Below, one piece after another: positions 16,357 through 25,822 of a stretch of DNA of 64,000 nucleotides. Position numbers and translations under genes: made by a program. The DNA is from Cellulosimicrobium protaetiae. Its GTDB lineage: Bacteria; Actinomycetota; Actinomycetes; Actinomycetales; Cellulomonadaceae. How positions within the stretch are numbered: position 1 is the stretch's first letter; each line of letters opens with the position of its first letter. Where the stretch lies: positions 2,356,001 through 2,420,000 of the forward strand of contig NZ_CP052757.1 in the NCBI RefSeq assembly GCF_009708005.2, in the 5' to 3' direction. The notes beneath the pieces were generated by a model. The model searched no databases. It worked only from the letters and a program-made list of their open reading frames with translations, and was not told the origin of the DNA.

Positions 16357-17348
16357 GCGTCGTCCCCGTCCGTACCGGTGGACGCGCCCCCGGCGACGGA
16401 GTGGCGGGCGATGAGGTCGCGGGCCGCCTCGACGTCGTCGGGCGACTTCACGGCCACCGACTCCACGCCCTTGAGCGTGCGCCGCGCGAGCCCCGTGAGG
16501 ACGCCGCCGGGGGCGAGCTCGAGGATCGCGGTGACACCGAGCTCGGCGAGCGTCTCCTGGCACAGGTCCCAGCGCACGGGCGCGGCGATCTGCGCGGTGA
16601 GGCGGCGCACGACGTCGCGCGCCTTGCCGAACTCGCTGCCCTCGATGTCGATCGTCGCGTACGGCTCGCCGTCGGCGTTCGAGAGGAACGGCAGGCGCGG
16701 GTCGGTGACGTCCCACGACGCGGCCACGGGCTCGAACGCCTCGAGCGCGGGCTGCATGAACGGCGTGTGGAACGCGCCGGCGACCTGGAGCGGGATGACG
16801 CGCGCCTTGGCGGGCGGGTTCTCGGCGAGGGCCGCGAGGTGGTCGAGCGCCCCCGCGGCGACGACCTGTCCGCCGCCGTTGACGTTGGCGGGCCACAGGT
16901 GCGCGGCCTCGATCGCCGCGAGCACCTCCTCCGGGTCGCCCCCGACGACCGCGCTCATGCCCGTGGGCGTCGCGGCGGCGGCCGCGGCCATGGCGCGCGC
17001 CCGGTGCGCGACGAGCCCCACGGCGCCGACGTCGGTCAGGGCACCCGCGACCGCGGCGGCGGCGAGCTCGCCGACCGAGTGGCCCGCGGTCACGTCGACG
17101 ACGTCCGCGGTGCTGCGACCGTCGAGGATGGCCCGCAGGGCGACCAGAGACGACGCGACGATGAGCGGCTGGGCGACCGCGGTGTCTCGGATCGTGTCGG
17201 CGTCGGACTCCGTCCCGTGCGACCGCAGGTCGAGGCTCGCGGCCTCGCCGAACGCGGCGACCTGGTCGGCGACGCCGGGCAGGTCGAGCCAGGGGGCGAG
17301 CATTCCGGGGGACTGGGAGCCCTGTCCAGGGCACAAGACGGCGAGCAC
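16353..17348 (-). CDS. fabD: Malonyl-CoA:ACP transacylase (FabD)
   Basis: A 331-residue enzyme that loads malonate onto ACP. The nucleophile S91 lies in GHSVGE and the partner histidine H194 in GAFHTPFM. The N-terminus LCPGQGSQSPGM is typical. The GTG at 17348 has no obvious ribosome site, and CACAGT lies six bases upstream. A 17-bp TTGTG-N7-TACAA element lies about 70 bp upstream. It is the first enzyme gene of the cluster and follows fasR. Confidence 0.96.
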   Translation of the reverse strand: MLAVLCPGQGSQSPGMLAPWLDLPGVADQVAAFGEAASLDLRSHGTESDADTIRDTAVAQPLIVASSLVALRAILDGRSTADVVDVTAGHSVGELAAAAVAGALTDVGAVGLVAHRARAMAAAAAATPTGMSAVVGGDPEEVLAAIEAAHLWPANVNGGGQVVAAGALDHLAALAENPPAKARVIPLQVAGAFHTPFMQPALEAFEPVAASWDVTDPRLPFLSNADGEPYATIDIEGSEFGKARDVVRRLTAQIAAPVRWDLCQETLAELGVTAILELAPGGVLTGLARRTLKGVESVAVKSPDDVEAARDLIARHSVAGGASTGTDGDDA

Positions 17349-17415
17349 CCGTCAACTGTGCCAACCGAGGGCTCGCGCGCCACGTCACGACCCGCACCAA
17401 CCTTGCCGAGGGTGG

Positions 17416-17432
17416 TTGTGCCGAACCTACAA
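17416..17432 (-). promoter_or_regulatory. Candidate FasR operator upstream of fabD
   Basis: TTGTGCCGAACCTACAA on the plus strand, an imperfect inverted repeat with TTGTG/TACAA ends, 68-84 bp upstream of the fabD GTG. It has the same 5-7-5 layout as the perfect palindrome in front of fasR at 18713. The position suits an activator. Confidence 0.5.
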
Positions 17433-17490
17433 GCGGGAGGTGTCGCGCGCGGTACCGGCACCGTCCCGTGACCCGGCCGCCCGCGACGGG

Positions 17491-18690
17491 TCAGCGTGCG
17501 GTCGAGAGCTGCCCGAGCGCGAGCGCGACCTGCAGGACGAAGGACTCGCGCGCGTCGAGCGGGTCCCAGCCGGTGATCTCGGAGACCTTGCGCAGGCGGT
17601 AGCGCACGGTGTTCGGGTGCACGTAGAGCGACCGGGCGGCCGCCTCGAGCGACCGCCCCGTGCCGAGGTACGCCGACAGCGTCTCGAGCACCGACCCCGT
17701 CGCCTCGGCGAGCGGGCGGTACGCCTGCGCGACGAGCGTGCGTCGCGCCGTCGTGTCTCCCGTGAGCACGCGCTCGGGCAGCAGGTCGTCGGCGAGGACC
17801 GGGCGCGGGGCCTGCGGCCAGGCCGGGGCGGCCCGCAGGCCCGCGAGCGCCGCCTGCGCCGAGCGCGCCGCCTCCTCCAGGCCCGGGACGGTCGGCCCGA
17901 TGACGACCGGGCCGGGCCCGAACCGGGGAAGCAGCGAAGCAGCCGCGGCCTGCAGGTCCCCTTCGCCGCCGAGCACGAGCACGAGGCGGTCGCCGTGGAT
18001 GCCCACGAGCGCGTCACCCGCCGCGCGCCGCGTCGCGCGCCGCAGCTCGGCCGTGCGCACCTCGTCCAGCGTCGACGCGATGGTCCCCGCCATGACCAGG
18101 GTCGGGCCGTGGCCGCCCCAGCCGAGCGCCGAGACGCGCGAGCGCAGCGAGTCGTCGCCGTCGCCGCGGATCAACGCGTCCACGACGAGCGCCTCGAGGC
18201 GCGCGTCCCACGCACCGCGCACCTCCGCGGCGCGCGCGTAGACCTCCGCCGCGGAGAAGGCGACCTCGCGCGAGTAGCGCAGGACGGCCTCGCGCAGGTC
18301 CCGCTCGCCCCCGGGGGCGGCGAGCTGGTCGGAGTACGCCTCGACGACCTCGACGACGATGCGGACGAGCTGGAGCGTGTTCTGCAGCGAGATCGAGCGT
18401 GTCAGCTCGGGCGGCGCGGCAGCGAAGATGTCGCTCACGCCGTGCGGCGGGGCCGCCGGGTCCGCGTACCAGGTGACGAACGCGGTGATGCCGGACTGTG
18501 CGACGAGACCGACGTACGAGCGGTCCTCGGCCGGCAGCTCGCGGTACCACCGGATCTCGTCGTCGAGCCGGCGCAGCGCGGCCGACATCAGGAGGCCGCT
18601 GCCGTCCCGCAGACGCTGGAGGTTGTCGGCGTTGCCCGCCGGGCCGCTCGGGGCGGGCGTGCTCGCCGGGGTCCTGGGGGTCGCCGTCAC
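17491..18690 (-). CDS. fasR: FasR-like transcriptional regulator of fatty-acid synthesis
   Basis: A 399-residue regulator. The C-terminus (about residues 345-395) has a PucR-type helix-turn-helix (SLEAAARSLYVHPNTVRYRLRKV is its core region, residues shown span two helices and should be read as a position guide). The N-terminal part is helical, with a GGDEF-like central fold as in CdaR/PucR proteins. In Streptomyces a protein of this kind, FasR, directly precedes fabD-fabH-acpP-fabF and activates them; the gene order here is the same. The GTG at 18690 is supported by TATGCT six bases upstream. Confidence 0.9.
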   Translation of the reverse strand: MTATPRTPASTPAPSGPAGNADNLQRLRDGSGLLMSAALRRLDDEIRWYRELPAEDRSYVGLVAQSGITAFVTWYADPAAPPHGVSDIFAAAPPELTRSISLQNTLQLVRIVVEVVEAYSDQLAAPGGERDLREAVLRYSREVAFSAAEVYARAAEVRGAWDARLEALVVDALIRGDGDDSLRSRVSALGWGGHGPTLVMAGTIASTLDEVRTAELRRATRRAAGDALVGIHGDRLVLVLGGEGDLQAAAASLLPRFGPGPVVIGPTVPGLEEAARSAQAALAGLRAAPAWPQAPRPVLADDLLPERVLTGDTTARRTLVAQAYRPLAEATGSVLETLSAYLGTGRSLEAAARSLYVHPNTVRYRLRKVSEITGWDPLDARESFVLQVALALGQLSTAR

Positions 18691-18696
18691 GCGCCG

Positions 18697-18702
18697 AGCA
18701 TA
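18697..18702 (-). promoter_or_regulatory. -10 box of fasR, leaderless layout
   Basis: TATGCT on the minus strand, six bases before the GTG at 18690. The palindrome at 18713-18729 covers the expected -35 area. Confidence 0.55.
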
Positions 18703-18712
18703 CGGGCCGCGC

Positions 18713-18729
18713 TTGTGGACAGTCCACAA
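18713..18729 (-). promoter_or_regulatory. Perfect 17-bp palindrome upstream of fasR
   Basis: TTGTGGACAGTCCACAA, two 8-bp arms around one central base. It overlaps the likely -35 region of fasR, a position that suits autorepression. It shares its layout with the element upstream of fabD. Confidence 0.6.
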
Positions 18730-18798
18730 ACGGTGTCGGGGCGCGGACCGTCGAGGCCGGTGACGTCCGGCTGCTGGGTGAGCGTCCGGGCGACCCGC

Positions 18799-18804
18799 TA
18801 GGGT
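18799..18804 (+). promoter_or_regulatory. -10 box, leaderless layout
   Basis: TAGGGT six bases before the ATG at 18811. Confidence 0.5.
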
Positions 18805-18810
18805 CGAGAC

Positions 18811-19497
18811 ATGGCCCTCATGCCCCGACTCCGACAGCTCATGCGTCGGCCGACGTCCGCGTCGACCGTCGGCACGCGCCGCCCGCGGTCCGGGGAGAAG
18901 CGCGGGGACACCGTGCACGAGGACGCCCTGCGGGCGATGCTCGTGGACGACCCCAACGACGAGCGGGCGTTCGGTGCGCTCGCCGAGCTGGTCCGCCGCC
19001 GCGCCGCCGAGGGCCCCGCCACGGACGACCCGCTCGCCGCGCCCGTCGACGAGACCGAGAAGCAGCGGGCCGCCGACCTGGCGGTCTGGGCGCTCGCGGA
19101 GGAGCTCGCCGGGCACCCCCGCGGCTGGTACCCCCTCGTCGAGCTCGGGCGCCTGTCCCTCGACGACGACCAGGAGTCCGCGCTGCGCCGGTTCGCGACG
19201 GCCGCGGAGCGCGACCCGTCGGGCCGCGCGCTCGCGCAGTCGATGGAGGTGCTGCGCACCGCGGGCCTGCCCGTCGAGGCGCTGGGCCTCGGCGTCGGGC
19301 ACTGGCGGGCGCGGGAGCACGAGCCCGAGGTCGGGCGCCAGCTGGTGCTCGCGGCGATCGAGGCCGACCGCCCGCTCGAAGCACGGCACCACCTGGAGTC
19401 CCTGGTCGAGTACGGCGACCCGGAGGGGGTCGCCTCCCTGCGCGCGGACCTCGAGCGTACGGTCGCGCAGGCCGAGCAGCACCGCGCCGGGACCTGA
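18811..19497 (+). CDS. TPR-like conserved hypothetical protein
   Basis: A 228-residue soluble protein. After an Arg/Ser-rich N-terminus it is almost entirely helical, with helix pairs such as LGRLSLDDDQESALRRFATA, AAERDPSG and EPEVGRQLVLAAIEADRP. These have the spacing of tetratricopeptide repeats. Such repeats mediate protein-protein contacts, but no partner can be named. It is divergent from fasR, with the palindrome at 18713 between them, so the same regulator could affect both genes. A large hairpin follows it. Confidence 0.7.
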   Translation: MALMPRLRQLMRRPTSASTVGTRRPRSGEKRGDTVHEDALRAMLVDDPNDERAFGALAELVRRRAAEGPATDDPLAAPVDETEKQRAADLAVWALAEELAGHPRGWYPLVELGRLSLDDDQESALRRFATAAERDPSGRALAQSMEVLRTAGLPVEALGLGVGHWRAREHEPEVGRQLVLAAIEADRPLEARHHLESLVEYGDPEGVASLRADLERTVAQAEQHRAGT

Positions 19498-19533
19498 GGC
19501 TCGTCGCCCGCCGGAGGGCGCGCCACGTGGACG

Positions 19534-19574
19534 GACGACGGCCGGTCACCCCACGGGGGTGACCGGCCGTCGTC
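19534..19574. terminator. Long bidirectional terminator
   Basis: An 18-bp perfect stem (19534-19551 with 19557-19574) with a five-base loop, between the convergent TPR-like gene and aceE. Confidence 0.85.
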
Positions 19575-19594
19575 GTGCTACCGGGCGGGGACCG

Positions 19595-22357
<2,763 letters not shown>

Positions 22358-22787
22358 CAGCAACCTCATATCTCGTCGGATGCCGGGCGCACGGCCGCGC
22401 GGTACACGGCCGACTCCCGTCTTGGGGCCACTCCGGGCACGCGGCCGCGGCCGCTGGTGGCGACCGCGCCTCTTCACGAGACCAGGGTGGTCTACCCATT
22501 GTGTTCACAACGCGCGCGTAAGTCACACCATCGAGTGGTCAAGAGGGCGTGATTTCCACGACACGGCGGTGCGGACGCCCGTCCCGGCGGCGTGCGGGCG
22601 CGCGTCGGACGGCGACCTGGGCGCCTGGGCGCGGACTCGCCGTCCGTGGTGGGCACCTTGCCAAGCAACGGATCCTCCGGTGGGCTACCTTTGCCAGACA
22701 CGGCAGGTCGTCGTGCGCGCGGGCGCCCGCCCGGGCGCACGCGACGACCGGCCGCACGCACAGGACGAGGAAAGGAACGACACGACA
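22358..22787. promoter_or_regulatory. Divergent aceE / DUF3052 control region
   Basis: A 430-bp gene-free stretch between two divergent genes, which should contain both promoters. The only clear symmetry is TTGTGTTCACAA at 22499-22510, a perfect inverted repeat with a two-base centre. It lies about 140 bp upstream of the aceE start and resembles a half-width CRP/GlxR-type or other repressor site. I see no gene or RNA structure in the rest. Confidence 0.5.
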
Positions 22788-23201
22788 GTGACCGACAGCG
22801 CAGGGCCCAGCGGGGCGGACCGTCTCGGGTTCGCAGCCGGCAACGTGGTCCAGGAGTTCGGCTGGTCGGAGGACGTCGACGACGACCTGCGCGGTGAGCT
22901 CGAGCAGCTCGTCGGCGGCGAGCTCGTCGACGAGGACTACGACGACGTCACCGACGGCGTGATCGTGTGGTACCGCGAGGACGACGGCGACCTCACGGAC
23001 CTGCTCGTGGACGTCCAGACGGTGCTCGACGACGGCGGGCTCATCTGGGTGCTCACGCCCAAGCCGGGACGCTCCGGGCACGTGGGCCACAACGACATCC
23101 AGGAGGCCGCGACCACGGCCGGGCTGCACGCGACGAGCACGTTCGCGATCGCGCCCGACTGGTCCGCGACGAAGCTCGGGACCCGTGGCCGCGGTCGCTG
23201 A
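22788..23201 (+). CDS. DUF3052 family protein
   Basis: A 137-residue acidic cytoplasmic protein of the actinobacterial DUF3052 family. Typical segments are LGFAAGNVVQEFGWSEDVDD, DGVIVWYREDDGDLTDLLVD and LIWVLTPKPGR. The fold resembles the end of a methyltransferase-like domain, but no activity is established. The family is commonly encoded beside aceE and a peroxiredoxin, exactly as here. GTG at 22788 has an AGGAAAGGAA stretch upstream. Its 3' end overlaps the peroxiredoxin start by 17 bp. Confidence 0.9.
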   Translation: MTDSAGPSGADRLGFAAGNVVQEFGWSEDVDDDLRGELEQLVGGELVDEDYDDVTDGVIVWYREDDGDLTDLLVDVQTVLDDGGLIWVLTPKPGRSGHVGHNDIQEAATTAGLHATSTFAIAPDWSATKLGTRGRGR

Positions 23202-23682
23202 CGAGGGAATCGCCGCCGTCCGGGCCACGCCGCCCGGGCCGGGCGACCCCGCACCCGACTTCACGCTGCCCGACACGCACGGCACGCCCGTCCACCTCGC
23301 CGACCTGCGCGGCGGGCCGGTGCTCCTCGTGTTCTACCCGTTCGCGTTCTCCGGCATCTGCACCGGCGAGCTCTGCGAGCTGCGGGACAACCTCGAGGAC
23401 TTCGAGGCGGCCGGCGTGACCCTGCTGGGAGTCTCGTGCGACTCGGTGTTCACGCAGAAGGCATGGGCGGCCCAGGAGGGCTTCGAGTTCGACCTCCTCT
23501 CCGACTTCTGGCCCCACGGCGACGTCGCCCGGGCCTACGGCGTGCTGGACGAGGAGAACGGCCTCGCCCTGCGCGGCTCGTTCCTGCTCGACGCCGACGG
23601 GATCGTGCGCTGGTCCGTCGTCAACCCGCGCGGGCAGCGCCGCGACCTCGACGGGTACCGGCGGGCGCTCGAACAGCTCTGA
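23185..23682 (+). CDS. Peroxiredoxin (AhpE/BCP-like)
   Basis: A 165-residue thiol peroxidase that reduces hydroperoxides. The peroxidatic cysteine is C59 in PFAFSGIC, with the expected P52 and S56. A second cysteine, C64, lies five residues later (ICTGELC), as in the E. coli BCP subgroup, so an intramolecular disulfide is possible; AhpE proteins normally lack it. Two further family segments are VLLGVSCDS-like and GSFLLDADGIVRW. It overlaps DUF3052 and is probably co-transcribed with it. Confidence 0.9.
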   Translation: MAAVADEGIAAVRATPPGPGDPAPDFTLPDTHGTPVHLADLRGGPVLLVFYPFAFSGICTGELCELRDNLEDFEAAGVTLLGVSCDSVFTQKAWAAQEGFEFDLLSDFWPHGDVARAYGVLDEENGLALRGSFLLDADGIVRWSVVNPRGQRRDLDGYRRALEQL

Positions 23683-23715
23683 CGCGGCGTGCCCCGCTCG
23701 ATGAGCAAGGCGGAG

Positions 23716-23743
23716 CGGCCGACGGCGGTCCTCGCGTCGGCCG
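23716..23743 (+). terminator. Hairpin terminator after the peroxiredoxin
   Basis: CGGCCGACG (23716-23724) pairs with CGTCGGCCG (23735-23743) around a ten-base loop, about 35 bp after the stop codon. No T-run. Confidence 0.5.
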
Positions 23744-23803
23744 TCACGACCGGCGTGGCCGGTGGTGGGGTACACACCCGGTAGGCTGTGCTCCGCTGTT
23801 CCG

Positions 23804-23880
23804 GGGCCTGTAGCTCAGTTGGTTAGAGCGCCACGCTTACACCGTGGATGTCGGGGGTTCGAGTCCCTCCGGGCCCACCA
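23804..23880 (+). tRNA. tRNA-Val (TAC)
   Basis: A cloverleaf with acceptor GGGCCTG paired with CGGGCCC, D-arm TAGCTCAGTTGG, anticodon loop CTTACAC and T-arm GGTTCGAGTCC. CCA is encoded at 23878-23880. Two genes of lower GC follow, suggesting an insertion hotspot. Confidence 0.96.
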
Positions 23881-24005
23881 TCCAGCGTTTCGCGTTCTGA
23901 CCTGCCCCGTAGAGGCGGTACGGGAAGATTCGGTCGTGGCCGGCGACAGAAGTTCACCATAGGAACCCATCACGACCGGCTCGAGCGGCGATAGCCTCGG
24001 TCGAC

Positions 24006-24944
24006 ATGGAGATCGTTGTCGGACTCATCATCGTCGCGATCGTTCTGTTCTGGCTTGCCAGTAGGTCGTCACACCGCCGCAAGCAGGAGCCGAGCATGCC
24101 CTCGACACCTACGCCTGTGGCTTCCGACATCTCGGAGTCGGTGCCGACGCCCGTAGACGCACACGGGACCGTCGCGCTCCGGACATTCGAGCTGTGGGGT
24201 TCTCACCGTCCCGACTTTGAGGTGGTCGGAGAGGCCTACCGCCGCGACGCGTTCCGGAAGATCTACAAGAAGTGGTCGCTCGCTCCAGGCCAAGAGTTCT
24301 ACGGCGAGGCGGTGTTGATACCGGAGCGGGGCAACGTGCATGACGCTAGCGCCGTGCGTGTCGACGTTGATGACATTGCGGTTGGTTACCTGCCTCGGGA
24401 GGACGCCTCGCGATATCGGCCGACCCTCGACAATCTGTTCGAGAGAGGGCGTGTCGCGGTCACCCGCGTCCGCGTGTGGGCGACCAACGCAGACGGGACC
24501 TGGCGCGCAAGGGTGACCATCGCACTAGGGGATCCGAGCGAGATCGTCCCGGCTAACGAGCCGCCCGGAGGGGATATCGTCGAGATTCCGCCTAGCTCCC
24601 GCACAGTGCAGGTCACGGGGGAGGAGCACCACACGGACGTGCTCGCCCCGTACGCGCGGGGCGCGCGTACGAGTGTGTGGGTGTCGCTGCACGGTATCGA
24701 GAAGCCGGGATCGAGGAATGGCCAGCGAGTCGTCGAGGTCCGGATCGATGGCCAACGCTGCGGCGCTCTGTCACCTGTCACGTCTACCGACCTCCTGCCC
24801 GTGATCGACAGGATCGAGGCATCGGGGAAACTCGCGGTCGCACGTGCCTCGGTGAGGGGAAATTCCCTTAAGGCCGACGTCTGCCTCGACGTGATGAAGG
24901 CCGGAGACCTCAACGAGGAATGGATCGCAGATAACCTGAACTGA
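24006..24944 (+). CDS. Membrane-anchored HIRAN-like domain protein
   Basis: A 312-residue protein. An N-terminal helix (VVGLIIVAIVLFWLA) is followed by a basic stop-transfer SSHRRKQ, so the bulk should be cytoplasmic. Residues about 60-135 fit a HIRAN domain: EVVGEAYRRDAF, GQEFYGEAVLIPERGNVHD, SAVRVDVDDIAVGYLPRE. HIRAN domains bind DNA ends or stalled forks in SNF2-type and other DNA-processing proteins. A second segment (VWVSLHGIEKPGSRNGQ to VRIDGQRCGALSP) looks like a related or degenerate copy. TAGCCT lies eight bases before the ATG. GC content is visibly lower than in neighbours. Confidence 0.6.
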   Translation: MEIVVGLIIVAIVLFWLASRSSHRRKQEPSMPSTPTPVASDISESVPTPVDAHGTVALRTFELWGSHRPDFEVVGEAYRRDAFRKIYKKWSLAPGQEFYGEAVLIPERGNVHDASAVRVDVDDIAVGYLPREDASRYRPTLDNLFERGRVAVTRVRVWATNADGTWRARVTIALGDPSEIVPANEPPGGDIVEIPPSSRTVQVTGEEHHTDVLAPYARGARTSVWVSLHGIEKPGSRNGQRVVEVRIDGQRCGALSPVTSTDLLPVIDRIEASGKLAVARASVRGNSLKADVCLDVMKAGDLNEEWIADNLN

Positions 24945-25130
24945 GGCGCTGTACTTCAAAGTGCGGCAGCCAGTTGATATCGCTGCGTACCGCGTTTCCC
25001 TCCCCATGGCGTGGCACGGTAGATGGATGCAGGGTTGCTCACCGTCGCGCCCCCGCTCGGGGCCCCGCCGACCGCGAATACGGAGGGCACGATGCGGTTT
25101 CGTTCGAGGTGATCGGGCGGTCGGGCCGGA

Positions 25131-25136
25131 TAGTCT
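25131..25136 (+). promoter_or_regulatory. -10 box, leaderless layout
   Basis: TAGTCT six bases before the GTG at 25143. Confidence 0.5.
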
Positions 25137-25142
25137 CTCGGC

Positions 25143-25712
25143 GTGACGAACGCCAACGTCGGACTGCCAGGTACGTATCGGACCTCGGACGGTTCGCCGG
25201 TGCCGTTCTCTGACGCGCTTCGCATCTGGGTTCCTCTTGCGCACGCCGAGCTCGTCTCGACGGCTCACCGGTACCACGCCGTCACGACCTACAAGGCGTT
25301 GAGCGAGCACGTGCAGGAGCGCTCCGGGATCCGCACGCGCCAGCTCCTGACCAACTGGATCGGCAAGCTGCTCGAGCAGGTGGCGGTCGTGGCCAAGGAC
25401 AACATGGAGCCCCCGCTGACCGCGCTGTGCGTCCGTCAGGACGGCACCATCGGTGAGGGGTACGCCAAGGCGCCCAAGTTTGTGGACGACACTCCCGGGG
25501 ACGACATCGAGCAGTACGCGGCCGCGCACCGGCTGCTCTGCTACCGGACGTTTGCCGAGGACCTTCCTGCTGACGGGGGGACGCCTGCGCTCACACAGGC
25601 TGTGGCCGACCGGCGGGCGCGAGCAGCAGGACAGGAGCCCAAGAGCCGGCCGACGTGCCCGCAGTGCTTCATGGTCCTGCCGTTCACGGGCATCTGCGAC
25701 GACTGCGGTTGA
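25143..25712 (+). CDS. Hypothetical protein with C-terminal zinc ribbon
   Basis: A 189-residue protein. The N-terminal two-thirds is helical (SDALRIWVPLAHAELVSTAH, YHAVTTYKALSEHVQERSG) and resembles a domain seen in small actinobacterial accessory proteins of unknown role. The end is a clear zinc ribbon, TCPQCFMVLPFTGICDDCG, with CxxC twice. The GTG has a leaderless -10 box. It lies between the HIRAN-like gene and the DUF4132 system, and may be part of the material inserted at tRNA-Val. Confidence 0.55.
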   Translation: MTNANVGLPGTYRTSDGSPVPFSDALRIWVPLAHAELVSTAHRYHAVTTYKALSEHVQERSGIRTRQLLTNWIGKLLEQVAVVAKDNMEPPLTALCVRQDGTIGEGYAKAPKFVDDTPGDDIEQYAAAHRLLCYRTFAEDLPADGGTPALTQAVADRRARAAGQEPKSRPTCPQCFMVLPFTGICDDCG

Positions 25713-25776
25713 TCCGGGGTTGGCTGCCCTCGACGTGCCGACGGCAGGAGGCCGCGGTCGTGTCGGCGCCGCCCCC

Positions 25777-25782
25777 TAGCAT
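25777..25782 (+). promoter_or_regulatory. -10 box of the DUF4132 gene
   Basis: TAGCAT 40 bp before the GTG at 25823. The resulting leader would contain the GAGG ribosome site at 25813. Confidence 0.4.
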
Positions 25783-25822
25783 CGGCCCCACCAGCAGCGA
25801 CGACGTGACGGTGAGGTAGAGG

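Noticed and set aside
24974-25213. Frame between the HIRAN-like gene and the next gene
   Set aside because: No ribosome site or promoter, Arg-rich random composition, and it overlaps the supported start at 25143.
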